This document shows, one piece after another, positions 7,096-13,600 of a DNA stretch of 16,593 nt. The DNA lies in assembly GCA_030748805.1 (NCBI GenBank), contig JASMLG010000125.1, positions 1-16,593 on the forward strand, read 5' to 3'. The DNA comes from Phycisphaerales bacterium. Its GTDB lineage: Bacteria; Planctomycetota; Phycisphaerae; Phycisphaerales; SM1A02. The notes under the pieces were generated by a model that was not told the DNA's origin, made no database searches, and saw nothing but the letters and a program-made list of their open reading frames with translations. Position numbers and translations under genes: made by a program. Within the stretch, counting starts at the first letter, position 1. Each line of letters starts with the position of its first letter.

Positions 7096-7380
7096 ATGCC
7101 AGCAAACCGTCTTACACAGAAAGAAATCGTTGATAAATATTTTCTAGAACACAGGGCAAAAGTTCTAGACATTGCCGCTTTTTTAGATCGTATTGATCGA
7201 TGTGATAAAAATACTTCTGATTTTAGAATTGAAGCACTAATGAAGTGCATCACTGAATTACAAACTAACACAGAGGGTAGAGCGCAGAGGATTCTTGAAC
7301 TACTAAGTGACAACACCACTGAAGCTATAGAAAATGCTGGAACAAAAGGAGCATGCGGAGCAGTTCCGACAACCTCATAA
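7096..7380 (+). CDS. Small helical protein of the ebo operon, family not recognised
   Basis: A 94-residue, predominantly helical, charged protein without signal peptide or membrane segment. It contains FLEHRAKVLDIAAFLDRIDR, then DFRIEALMKCITELQ, and ends in RILELLSDNTTEAIENAGTKGACGA. This looks like a small all-helical protein and seems to belong to a conserved planctomycete set, but I cannot assign it. It occupies the place where an EboA might be expected; EboA as I know it is around 200 residues or more, so I do not name it EboA. It follows eboD after 12 bases, the only clear gap in the operon, with no evident ribosome binding site. Its TAA stop shares one base with the EboB ATG (TAATG), implying translational coupling. 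It may be an accessory subunit of EboB or EboD. Confidence 0.75.
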   Translation: MPANRLTQKEIVDKYFLEHRAKVLDIAAFLDRIDRCDKNTSDFRIEALMKCITELQTNTEGRAQRILELLSDNTTEAIENAGTKGACGAVPTTS

Positions 7381-8180
7381 TGGCATATATAGATCCGCAC
7401 ATTCACATGGTTTCTCGTACTACTGACGATTATCAGAGGATGGCCCAGGCAGGGTGTGTTGCCATAACTGAACCAGCATTTTGGGCTGGCTTTGATAGGA
7501 GCAGCTCTCAGGGTTTTTATGATTACTTTAGGCAACTTACTGAAACAGAACCAAGTCGTGCTGCAACTTATGGCATAAATCATCACTGCTGGCTTTGCAT
7601 CAATCCAAAGGAAGCAGAAGATGTTGGTTTTGCCAGAGAGGTTATTTCTATTATTCCTGATTTTATTGATTGTGAAAACGTGCTTGGTATCGGTGAAATT
7701 GGTTTAAATAAAAACAGCAAGAACGAACTCATTATTCTCGAAGAGCAACTCGCACTTGCAGAAGGTTTGGGGCAACTTGTTCTTGTACATACTCCACACC
7801 TTGAGGATAAACGCAAGGGAACAAACCTCATCATGGACGCAATCGACAATACTTCGCTTGATCCTAACCGAGTTCTCATAGACCACGTAGAAGAGCATAC
7901 CGTTCGCGCAGTCCTTGACCGAGGTTTTTGGGCTGGCATGACACTTTACCCTGATAGTAAATGCACGCCTCAGCGTGCCGCTGATATTATTGAGATGCAC
8001 GGAACCGAAAGATTGTGGATTAATTCTGCGGGTGATTGGGGACCAAGTGATCCGCTTGCAGTTCCAAAGTGCCGTCTTGAACTTGCTAGTAGAGGACACT
8101 CTGAAAATTTAATTAACACCATCTCCTTTGACAATCCTCTATTTTTCCTTTCACAAAGTGGAAAGTTTTCGATTATTTAA
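7380..8180 (+). CDS. eboB: EboB: TatD-like metal-dependent hydrolase
   Basis: Starting at the ATG at 7380, which overlaps the previous stop as TAATG, the product is 266 residues and begins directly with MAYIDPHIHMVSRTTDDY, the first metal motif. An earlier in-frame start at 7353 would only add nine residues. The amidohydrolase/TatD ligand set is complete: His7 and His9, Glu106 (GIGEIGLN), His137 and His140 (VHTPHLEDK), His169 (IDHVEEHT) and Asp219 (NSAGDWGPSDPL). The segments EPAFWAGF and SAGDWGPSDPLAVPK are characteristic of EboB rather than of TatD DNases. Predicted role: hydrolysis of an ester, amide or lactone bond in the Ebo compound, in the cytoplasm. The true substrate is unknown to me. 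Its stop overlaps the eboE start as TAATG. Confidence 0.9.
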   Translation: MAYIDPHIHMVSRTTDDYQRMAQAGCVAITEPAFWAGFDRSSSQGFYDYFRQLTETEPSRAATYGINHHCWLCINPKEAEDVGFAREVISIIPDFIDCENVLGIGEIGLNKNSKNELIILEEQLALAEGLGQLVLVHTPHLEDKRKGTNLIMDAIDNTSLDPNRVLIDHVEEHTVRAVLDRGFWAGMTLYPDSKCTPQRAADIIEMHGTERLWINSAGDWGPSDPLAVPKCRLELASRGHSENLINTISFDNPLFFLSQSGKFSII

Positions 8181-9262
8181 TGCTAGGATATTGCACCAAT
8201 GTGCACAGTGGGAATTCTTTTTTTGATGTTATAGAAAACTTAAAAAAATACTCTTCCGCTGTTCAAGAAAATTTTCAGAAACCACTTGGTATTGGCTTGT
8301 GGCTTTCAGATAAAGCTTCACAAGAAGTTGACACAGAACTATTGGAAGACATCCTTCAAGAACATAACCTAGAAGTATTTACGTTAAACGGTTTTCCGTT
8401 TTCTGATTTTCACCAAGATATTGTCAAGCACAGAGTTTATAAGCCAAATTGGTCCGAGGAGCCACGTCTTGATTACACGGTTCAACTAGCAAATATCCTT
8501 TCAAAAATCATCAAAAACAAGGAAGCCGGTATTTCAACTCTCCCTCTTGGATGGAACAGTGCATCTTTCGAAAATCGGGATTGCATACAACTTCTAGAAA
8601 CGTGTGTTGAAGCCCTTGAAGAAATAGAACAGCAAACAGAAAAGTGCATACACTTAGACATAGAGACCGAGCCCGGTTGTCGATTACAAACCAGTGAAGA
8701 CCTTTGCAATTTCATTAATAAATACTTTGGAGATAGTGAAAGAATTAGGAGATATATTCGAATCTGTCACGACACATGTCACAGTGTTGTAATGAGAGAA
8801 AATGTGCACGATTGTATTACCAACTACAAAAACGCAGGGCTATCAATAGGAAAAGTACAATTGTCTTCAGCAATTGAAATTGATTTCAATGGGGCATCTT
8901 CACAAAAACTATTGAGTGACATAACATCGATTTCTGAGCCAAGGTACCTTCATCAAACCTCAGTATTCCTAGATGGAAATACTAAATTTTATGATAACAT
9001 CACTGATATTCCAAAAGATAATCCCTCTGGTGTGTGGAGAGTTCATTTTCATGTTCCAATTCATCTAGATAGAGTTGGTGAACTTTGTACAACACAGAAT
9101 GAATTAAAAAGTTCTATTTCTGCACTTAAAGAAGCAGGTGCAACAACTTGGGAAGTTGAAACGTATACTTGGGACGTAGCACCAAATTCGATGAAAGATG
9201 TAGAACTGGTTGATTCGATAGTTAAGGAACTCAGATGGGCCTCAAACCAAATCAACAAATGA
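8180..9262 (+). CDS. eboE: EboE: xylose isomerase-like TIM barrel protein
   Basis: The 360-residue product starts MLGYCTNVHSGNSFFDVIENL and continues PLGIGLWLSD, TLNGFPFSDFH, VKHRVYKPNW and GISTLPLGWN, a set of segments diagnostic for EboE. The superfamily metal site is visible as Glu164 (IETEPG), Asp198 and His201 (CHDTCHS), Gln227 (KVQLSSA), His289/His291 (VHFHVP) and Glu325/Glu327 (TWEVETYTW). It probably catalyses an isomerisation or epimerisation of a sugar-like substrate in the Ebo pathway; no reaction has been established as far as I know. There is no signal peptide, so it is cytoplasmic. The start overlaps the eboB stop as TAATG. Its end overlaps the eboC start region by 28 or 4 bases, depending on which eboC start is used. 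Confidence 0.9.
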   Translation: MLGYCTNVHSGNSFFDVIENLKKYSSAVQENFQKPLGIGLWLSDKASQEVDTELLEDILQEHNLEVFTLNGFPFSDFHQDIVKHRVYKPNWSEEPRLDYTVQLANILSKIIKNKEAGISTLPLGWNSASFENRDCIQLLETCVEALEEIEQQTEKCIHLDIETEPGCRLQTSEDLCNFINKYFGDSERIRRYIRICHDTCHSVVMRENVHDCITNYKNAGLSIGKVQLSSAIEIDFNGASSQKLLSDITSISEPRYLHQTSVFLDGNTKFYDNITDIPKDNPSGVWRVHFHVPIHLDRVGELCTTQNELKSSISALKEAGATTWEVETYTWDVAPNSMKDVELVDSIVKELRWASNQINK

Positions 9263-10158
9263 ATGAGTTTCAATGCTGGTTGACATTGCTCCGTATCAGC
9301 AATGCGCCAACTGTTATCAGCAACATTATGGTTGGTCTTACACTTGCCATAAGTGTTCATTCTGAAATATGGACCAATCGCCTTAGCCCACCCCGACTCG
9401 AAACCATAAAACCACTTTTAATTATTTCGATTGGACTAATGCTTATCTATTTCGCTGGAATGATATTGAACGACGCCATCGACTCCACAAGAGATAAAGT
9501 AAACAGACCAGAAAGACCCATTCCCTCGGGAGTAATAAAAAACCGAGATGCTTGGATAGTAGGATTTATTTTGCTCGTATCAGGTGTGTTGATTTCTATT
9601 TTGAGTACAACTGAGGCATTTGTGTCTATGTGTATTCTCAGTGGATGCGTTATTCTTTATACTTTTACTCACAAGTGGTTTTTACCTGCAATCATTATTA
9701 TGGCTATTTGTCGTGGGCTTGTCTATTTAGTAGCAATGAGTGCGTTTTACGCACCACCTCCTTACGGTTTATTGATTCCATTCACAATCGCAATTGCAAC
9801 ATACACAGCACTTTTATCCTTTCTCGGACGATTTGAAAATGTTAAGGGGCAATACAAGAAATCGTGGATTGTCTGGTTATTAATATTACCACCATTTATT
9901 CCGTTGGTATTTAACAAGGTTTCGTTGGATCTCGCTTGGATTTTCCTGATCGGTTATATTTTTTGGGTATGTCTTGCATGGCTCGATTTCAAATCAGTTA
10001 ACAGCAGATTCTCTGCAGGAATGCACAAAACTCTTGCTGGATTTTGCCTTCTTGATAGTGTTCTTATTGGTTTTTTGGGCGTGTATCATTTAGTTCTTGT
10101 TTCTGGAATGTGCTTCCTCCTAACAATAGTGCTACACCGTAGAATTATTGGCACATGA
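9235..10158 (+). CDS. eboC: EboC: UbiA-like membrane prenyltransferase
   Basis: A 307-residue polytopic protein with about eight or nine membrane helices. The first Asp-rich motif of UbiA prenyltransferases is present: NDAIDSTRDKVNRPERPIPSG (residues 79-99), which binds prenyl diphosphate through Mg. At the place of the second Asp-rich motif stands FLGRFENVKGQYKK (about 197-209), with Glu201 and no Asp pair, a deviation also remembered for EboC proteins. It should attach an isoprenoid chain, or otherwise process a prenyl donor, at the inner membrane. Start choice: ATG 9235 has AAGGA six bases upstream but overlaps eboE by 28 bases; ATG 9259 makes an ATGA overlap and lacks a ribosome binding site. 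I keep 9235. The stop overlaps eboF as ATGA. Confidence 0.88.
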   Translation: MGLKPNQQMNEFQCWLTLLRISNAPTVISNIMVGLTLAISVHSEIWTNRLSPPRLETIKPLLIISIGLMLIYFAGMILNDAIDSTRDKVNRPERPIPSGVIKNRDAWIVGFILLVSGVLISILSTTEAFVSMCILSGCVILYTFTHKWFLPAIIIMAICRGLVYLVAMSAFYAPPPYGLLIPFTIAIATYTALLSFLGRFENVKGQYKKSWIVWLLILPPFIPLVFNKVSLDLAWIFLIGYIFWVCLAWLDFKSVNSRFSAGMHKTLAGFCLLDSVLIGFLGVYHLVLVSGMCFLLTIVLHRRIIGT

Positions 10159-11522
10159 AACGCGTTGCAGTAATTAATGTAGTTGGCTTAACCCATTCAC
10201 ACATAGGTGACCACACTCCAAATATCTCATCACTTGCAAATTCCTCAGTTGTTGCATCATTAATCCCTCCACTACCGGCTGTTACTTGCACTGTACAAAG
10301 TTCAATGCTCACAGGTCTATCTCCAAATGAACATGGCATCGTTGCTAATGGATGGCACGAACGCGAAACCAAAGAAACTCATTTTTGGCGACAATCAAAT
10401 GATTTAGTACAAGGCGAAAAAGTTTGGGATGCGCTTAAAAATAAAAACGATTCATTCACCGTTGCTAATATGTTTTGGTGGTTCAACATGTATTCTTCGG
10501 TAGACGTTGCCGTAACGCCTAGGCCTATCTACTGCGCCAATGGGAGAAAGATTCCTGATGTTTGGACAACGCCAACGGAACTTCGTGACTCGCTCCAAAA
10601 TAAACTCGGGCAATTCCCACTCTTTAATTTCTGGGGGCCAAATGCAGATATCAAATCAAGCAAGTGGATTGTAGATGCAACTATAGAAGTAGATAAAAAA
10701 CATTCTCCAACTCTCTCTTTAATATACATACCACATCTTGACTACCCACTACAAAGATTAGGACCCAACCACCCAGACATACACAGAGAGTTGAATGCTG
10801 TAGATAAAGAGGTCGGAAAATTGATTGATCATTTTGAAAAACAAAAAGTTCAAGTTTGCCTAGTCAGTGAATATGGTATTGAAGAAGTAACAAACTCAAT
10901 TGCAATCAATCGCATATTGCGAGACCACGGATTGATTTCGATAAGAGAAGATTTGGGTCTCGAGTATTTAGATGCCGGAGCAAGCTCTGCGTTTGCAGTT
11001 CCCGATCATCAAATAGCCCATGTCTACGTAAAAGATAATAAAGACATCGGTACAGTTGCAAACAAATTACAAGAGGTCGAAGGAATTGAGTTTGTTTATG
11101 TTAGAGACGATTTAGTTAATCTCTCTCATGAAAGATGCGGTGATATTATTGTTGTTGCAAATCACGATGTTTGGTTTACACACGACTGGTGGTACGAGGA
11201 TTCAAAAGCACCAGATTACCAAACCACTGTTGATATACACAGAAAACCTGGTTACGACCCCCGCGAACTTTTTCTTGCAAATGGATGGAGAGGGAATCGC
11301 ATAAGAATTGCAATGAAAATACTTCTCAAGAAGTTAGGAAGCAAGACCATTCTTGATGTAATTACTCTTGACCCAACTAAAGTCAAGGGCTCACACGGAA
11401 GAACCGTTGAGATGGGAGCACCATCTCCAATCCTGATATATCCAAAGTGTGCAAAAAAAATGCCGCAGTCTCTTCCTTCTGCGGCACTTAAAAATCTTAT
11501 CATTGAGTGGGTTACTTCTTAG
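10155..11522 (+). CDS. eboF: EboF: alkaline phosphatase/nucleotide pyrophosphatase superfamily protein
   Basis: The 455-residue product has the nucleophile region PAVTCTVQSSMLTGLSPNEHGI, with Thr44 as the probable nucleophile, IPHLDYPLQRLGPNHPDI with Asp196, and GSHGRTVEMGAPSPI with His414. This is the phosphodiesterase/nucleotide pyrophosphatase fold of EboF. Three usual metal ligands are altered: the Asp after the first strand is missing (INVVGLT instead of a D-G pair), the usual D-H-x-G-H strip is D-Y-P-L-Q, and the usual S-D-H-G is S-E-Y-G (residues 238-241). These replacements match my memory of other EboF proteins, so they are probably a family trait. It may hydrolyse a phosphodiester in the Ebo compound. 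No signal peptide is seen. It is the last gene of the operon, starts by an ATGA overlap, and its 3' end contains the terminator of the opposing gene. Confidence 0.88.
   Translation: MKRVAVINVVGLTHSHIGDHTPNISSLANSSVVASLIPPLPAVTCTVQSSMLTGLSPNEHGIVANGWHERETKETHFWRQSNDLVQGEKVWDALKNKNDSFTVANMFWWFNMYSSVDVAVTPRPIYCANGRKIPDVWTTPTELRDSLQNKLGQFPLFNFWGPNADIKSSKWIVDATIEVDKKHSPTLSLIYIPHLDYPLQRLGPNHPDIHRELNAVDKEVGKLIDHFEKQKVQVCLVSEYGIEEVTNSIAINRILRDHGLISIREDLGLEYLDAGASSAFAVPDHQIAHVYVKDNKDIGTVANKLQEVEGIEFVYVRDDLVNLSHERCGDIIVVANHDVWFTHDWWYEDSKAPDYQTTVDIHRKPGYDPRELFLANGWRGNRIRIAMKILLKKLGSKTILDVITLDPTKVKGSHGRTVEMGAPSPILIYPKCAKKMPQSLPSAALKNLIIEWVTS
11453..11486 (-). terminator. Intrinsic terminator of the minus-strand beta-helix gene, inside eboF
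   Basis: Read on the minus strand, TGCCGCAG and CTGCGGCA form a perfect 8-bp GC-rich stem with a 10-base loop, followed at once by eight T. It begins 25 bases after the stop of the beta-helix/dockerin gene. On the plus strand the same bases encode EboF residues around KKMPQSLPSAALK, and there the stem is followed by CTTAAAAATC, so it should act on the minus strand only. Confidence 0.85.
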
Positions 11523-12615
11523 TTCTTTCATCCATACTTGTCATAACTAAAACAAGGTCCATCATGTCTACAACACCGTCGGTGTTTATATCTCCAGAGT
11601 TTGGTTTTGGACATGCAAGCAATTGTTCATCACAGTTCGTGCTTGGACCAAGCCAAGACCCACCTGCTTTTATACACGACTGCTCATCTACAATTAAACA
11701 TCCAGTGCCGATACAACACGCACCAGTTGCTTTGCCTTGTGCGACCATATAGCCGCCAGATCCAGCAACAGTATCGTGATCGATTAGCGTAAATTTGCAG
11801 TCAGTTATCGTTGTTGCACTTCTATATCCTCGGTACAGAGCACCACCTCTAAACATCGCAAAGTTCTGAGTAAAGACCGTATCTACCAACCGACCACTGC
11901 TGTCATAATCGTAAACTCCACCGCCGTTGTAACCTGCATGATTGCGCAAAAATTTACACTCAACTATCTTGGCACTAGAACCAAAGTTATACATTCCCCC
12001 ACCACCATAATTGGCAAGGTTGTCTGAAACTTCTGACCTATGTATTTCAGGTCTTCCACGATTGTTGTAAATTCCTCCACCTCGTTCAGATTCATTTGAA
12101 ACTATTTTGCAATCAGTAATTACTGTATTGGATCGCTCTCCGTTAAAAATTGCTCCACCTTGGTATGAAGCTTTGTTACTCACAAAAATACAATTCTTAA
12201 TTGATGGGCTAGAATGCAAACACAACAATCCGCCGCCAACTGTTTCTTCTTTGCTGTAAAGATCGGTATTTCCAGTTCCACCAGTAATCGAAAAGCCATC
12301 TAAAACGGTGCTGGGTCCCTCACCACTAATGCATTTCACTACACTATCTTGTTTATCCAATCCGTCAATTGTTGTCTCTGAAGCTCCATCTGTGCTTTTT
12401 AGAGTAATCGCCTTTCCCTTGAAGTTAATTGTCTCATAGTACCTTCCTGGAGAGACAAGAATGACGTCGTCGCCTTGAGCAAGATCAATAGCTTCCTGTA
12501 TTGTCGCAACTTCCCTAGGAACTGCTATGGTATCTGCAGCAGCCAATTGCATAAGTGTTGCAACGAAGAAGGTTACAATCACTTTTCTAGTTGAATTGAC
12601 TAAGTTAATGCTCAT
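11512..12615 (-). CDS. Secreted beta-helix protein with Cys-rich module and C-terminal dockerin
   Basis: From the ATG at 12615 the product is 367 residues; an in-frame TTG at 12624 would add three. It opens with a signal peptide (MSINLVNSTRKVIVTFFVATLMQLAAA). Next comes VPREVATIQEAIDLAQGDDVILVSPGRYYE, the classic start of a right-handed parallel beta-helix, and then about eight coils of the form I-x-x-C-x-F-x-x-N-x-A-x-x-G-G-A, such as IKNCIFVSNKASYQGGAI and VECKFLRNHAGYNGGGV, as in polymorphic outer-membrane repeat proteins. After the helix is a Cys-rich module (GACCIGTGC ... CIKAGGSWLGPSTNC) often seen in planctomycete exported proteins. The end is one dockerin loop (GDINTDGVVDMMDLVLVM). 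Likely a surface or extracellular protein binding polysaccharide. It converges on eboF with an 11-base overlap. Confidence 0.85.
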   Translation of the reverse strand: MSINLVNSTRKVIVTFFVATLMQLAAADTIAVPREVATIQEAIDLAQGDDVILVSPGRYYETINFKGKAITLKSTDGASETTIDGLDKQDSVVKCISGEGPSTVLDGFSITGGTGNTDLYSKEETVGGGLLCLHSSPSIKNCIFVSNKASYQGGAIFNGERSNTVITDCKIVSNESERGGGIYNNRGRPEIHRSEVSDNLANYGGGGMYNFGSSAKIVECKFLRNHAGYNGGGVYDYDSSGRLVDTVFTQNFAMFRGGALYRGYRSATTITDCKFTLIDHDTVAGSGGYMVAQGKATGACCIGTGCLIVDEQSCIKAGGSWLGPSTNCDEQLLACPKPNSGDINTDGVVDMMDLVLVMTSMDERTKK

Positions 12616-12658
12616 GTTCTTCAATATGTGTTTTCACGGTCTGCCCACCAAGGCAAGC

Positions 12659-12687
12659 GTTATACTCTAGCACATTTTTGATCTAAA
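12659..12687 (-). promoter_or_regulatory. Candidate promoter of the beta-helix gene
   Basis: On the minus strand TTTAGA (12682-12687, four of six consensus bases) and TATAAC (12659-12664, five of six) are separated by 17 bases. Transcription would begin near 12652, giving a leader of roughly 37 bases before the ATG at 12615. Confidence 0.45.
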
Positions 12688-12779
12688 ACTCGTATAAACC
12701 CTTTATTAGCATAGGTTTCCGTAAATAGTTATGGTAATTTGGGGTACTTAATTCGATCTAATCGGTTAAATAACCCATT

Positions 12780-12809
12780 TTGGCGGTTATGCGGTTTGGG
12801 TTCTATATT
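12780..12809 (+). promoter_or_regulatory. Candidate promoter of the phosphatase-peptidase pair
   Basis: TTGGCG (12780-12785) and TATATT (12804-12809, five of six consensus bases) are 18 bases apart. The predicted start of transcription near 12816 lies after the in-frame TTG at 12812, so this promoter, if real, favours the GTG at 12842 as the phosphatase start. Just upstream, GGTTA (12764), TAACC (12771) and GGTTA (12785) alternate in orientation and could be operator half-sites; the last overlaps the edge of the -35 box. Confidence 0.45.
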
Positions 12810-12841
12810 ATTTGTTTGGCCTTCTAAGTACAATTCCTCTC

Positions 12842-13600
12842 GTGGATGCAAAAAACAATCGATTTTTAGCTCTTAACAATACGGTTAACAGAGTTTCCTC
12901 GTTCGTTTTATCTCATTTTTTAGACCATAACTTCACAATTTCATCAAAAAATGACGGTTCTGAAGTGACAAATATAGATTTAGAGGCAGAATTGTTAGCA
13001 AGACAGTTACTTCTTAAGGAATTTCCAGATGATGGTTTTCTAGGAGAAGAGCACGGAGAACAAAGGGGAACCAGCGAGTACAAATGGATAGTAGACCCAA
13101 TAGATGGAACTGCATCGTTTGCTAGAGGAGTTCCATTATTTGGGACATTAATTGGGCTAGAGTTTAATGGAGAGACAATTGCTGGCGCTGCATCAATCCC
13201 TGCCCTTGATGAAAAAATCTCTGCTTCTCTAGGTAATGGTGTTATTTATCAAGGCGACAAAAGTGTAGGTGTTTCATCAGTTGAAGAGATTAACAACGCC
13301 CTAGTTTGCACAACATCTTATGACTACTACAAGCAGACAAACTCTCAGCAACTGCATACTAGGTTGCTTGAATGTGGTTGCTCAATAAGAGGATGGAGTG
13401 ATTGTTACGCGTACATGTTGCTATGCACCGGAAGGATTGATGCCGTTGTAGAACCATTGCTTTACCAGTGGGACATCAATCCTTGGCTCCCTATTATCAA
13501 AGAAGCTGGCGGAAAATATTCTCCAATTTCAAAAGGCGGAATTGCATCAAACCACAACTTACACAAATCTCTTTGCCGTGCTTTATCATGCACACCATGA
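12842..13600 (+). CDS. Inositol-monophosphatase superfamily phosphatase (HisN-like)
   Basis: Starting at GTG 12842 the product is 252 residues, the usual family size; TTG at 12812 would add ten residues but precedes the predicted transcription start. The Mg-site signature is complete: Glu69 (FLGEEHGEQ), Asp85-Pro-Ile-Asp88-Gly-Thr90 (WIVDPIDGTASFARG) and Trp210-Asp211 (LLYQWDINPWLPIIKEAGG). The segments GVPLFGTLIGL and RGWSDCYAYMLLCTGRIDAVVEP are of the HisN type, histidinol phosphate phosphatases, but the same subgroup also includes inositol phosphatases and other sugar phosphatases, so the substrate is open. No histidine-biosynthesis genes are nearby. Its TGA overlaps the next start as ATGA, so it is coupled with the metallopeptidase. 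It is separated from the ebo operon by an oppositely oriented gene, although a sugar phosphatase could in principle serve that pathway. Confidence 0.87.
   Translation: MDAKNNRFLALNNTVNRVSSFVLSHFLDHNFTISSKNDGSEVTNIDLEAELLARQLLLKEFPDDGFLGEEHGEQRGTSEYKWIVDPIDGTASFARGVPLFGTLIGLEFNGETIAGAASIPALDEKISASLGNGVIYQGDKSVGVSSVEEINNALVCTTSYDYYKQTNSQQLHTRLLECGCSIRGWSDCYAYMLLCTGRIDAVVEPLLYQWDINPWLPIIKEAGGKYSPISKGGIASNHNLHKSLCRALSCTP

Noticed and set aside
7353..7379. Earlier in-frame start for EboB adding nine residues
   Set aside because: The ATG at 7380 forms the tight TAATG junction and places the first metal motif at the usual distance from the N-terminus.
7380..8180. EboB as a TatD DNase
   Set aside because: Metal ligands are shared, but segments EPAFWAGF and SAGDWGPSDPL and the neighbourhood fit EboB.
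11461..11486. The same hairpin as terminator of the ebo operon
   Set aside because: On the plus strand it lies within eboF before its stop and is not followed by a T run.
12764..12789. Alternating GGTTA/TAACC half-sites as a named regulator box
   Set aside because: Five-base elements are too short to assign; mentioned only with the promoter.
13468..13596. Longer N-terminus of the metallopeptidase
   Set aside because: It lies wholly within the phosphatase gene in another frame, and ATG 13597 gives the ATGA junction.
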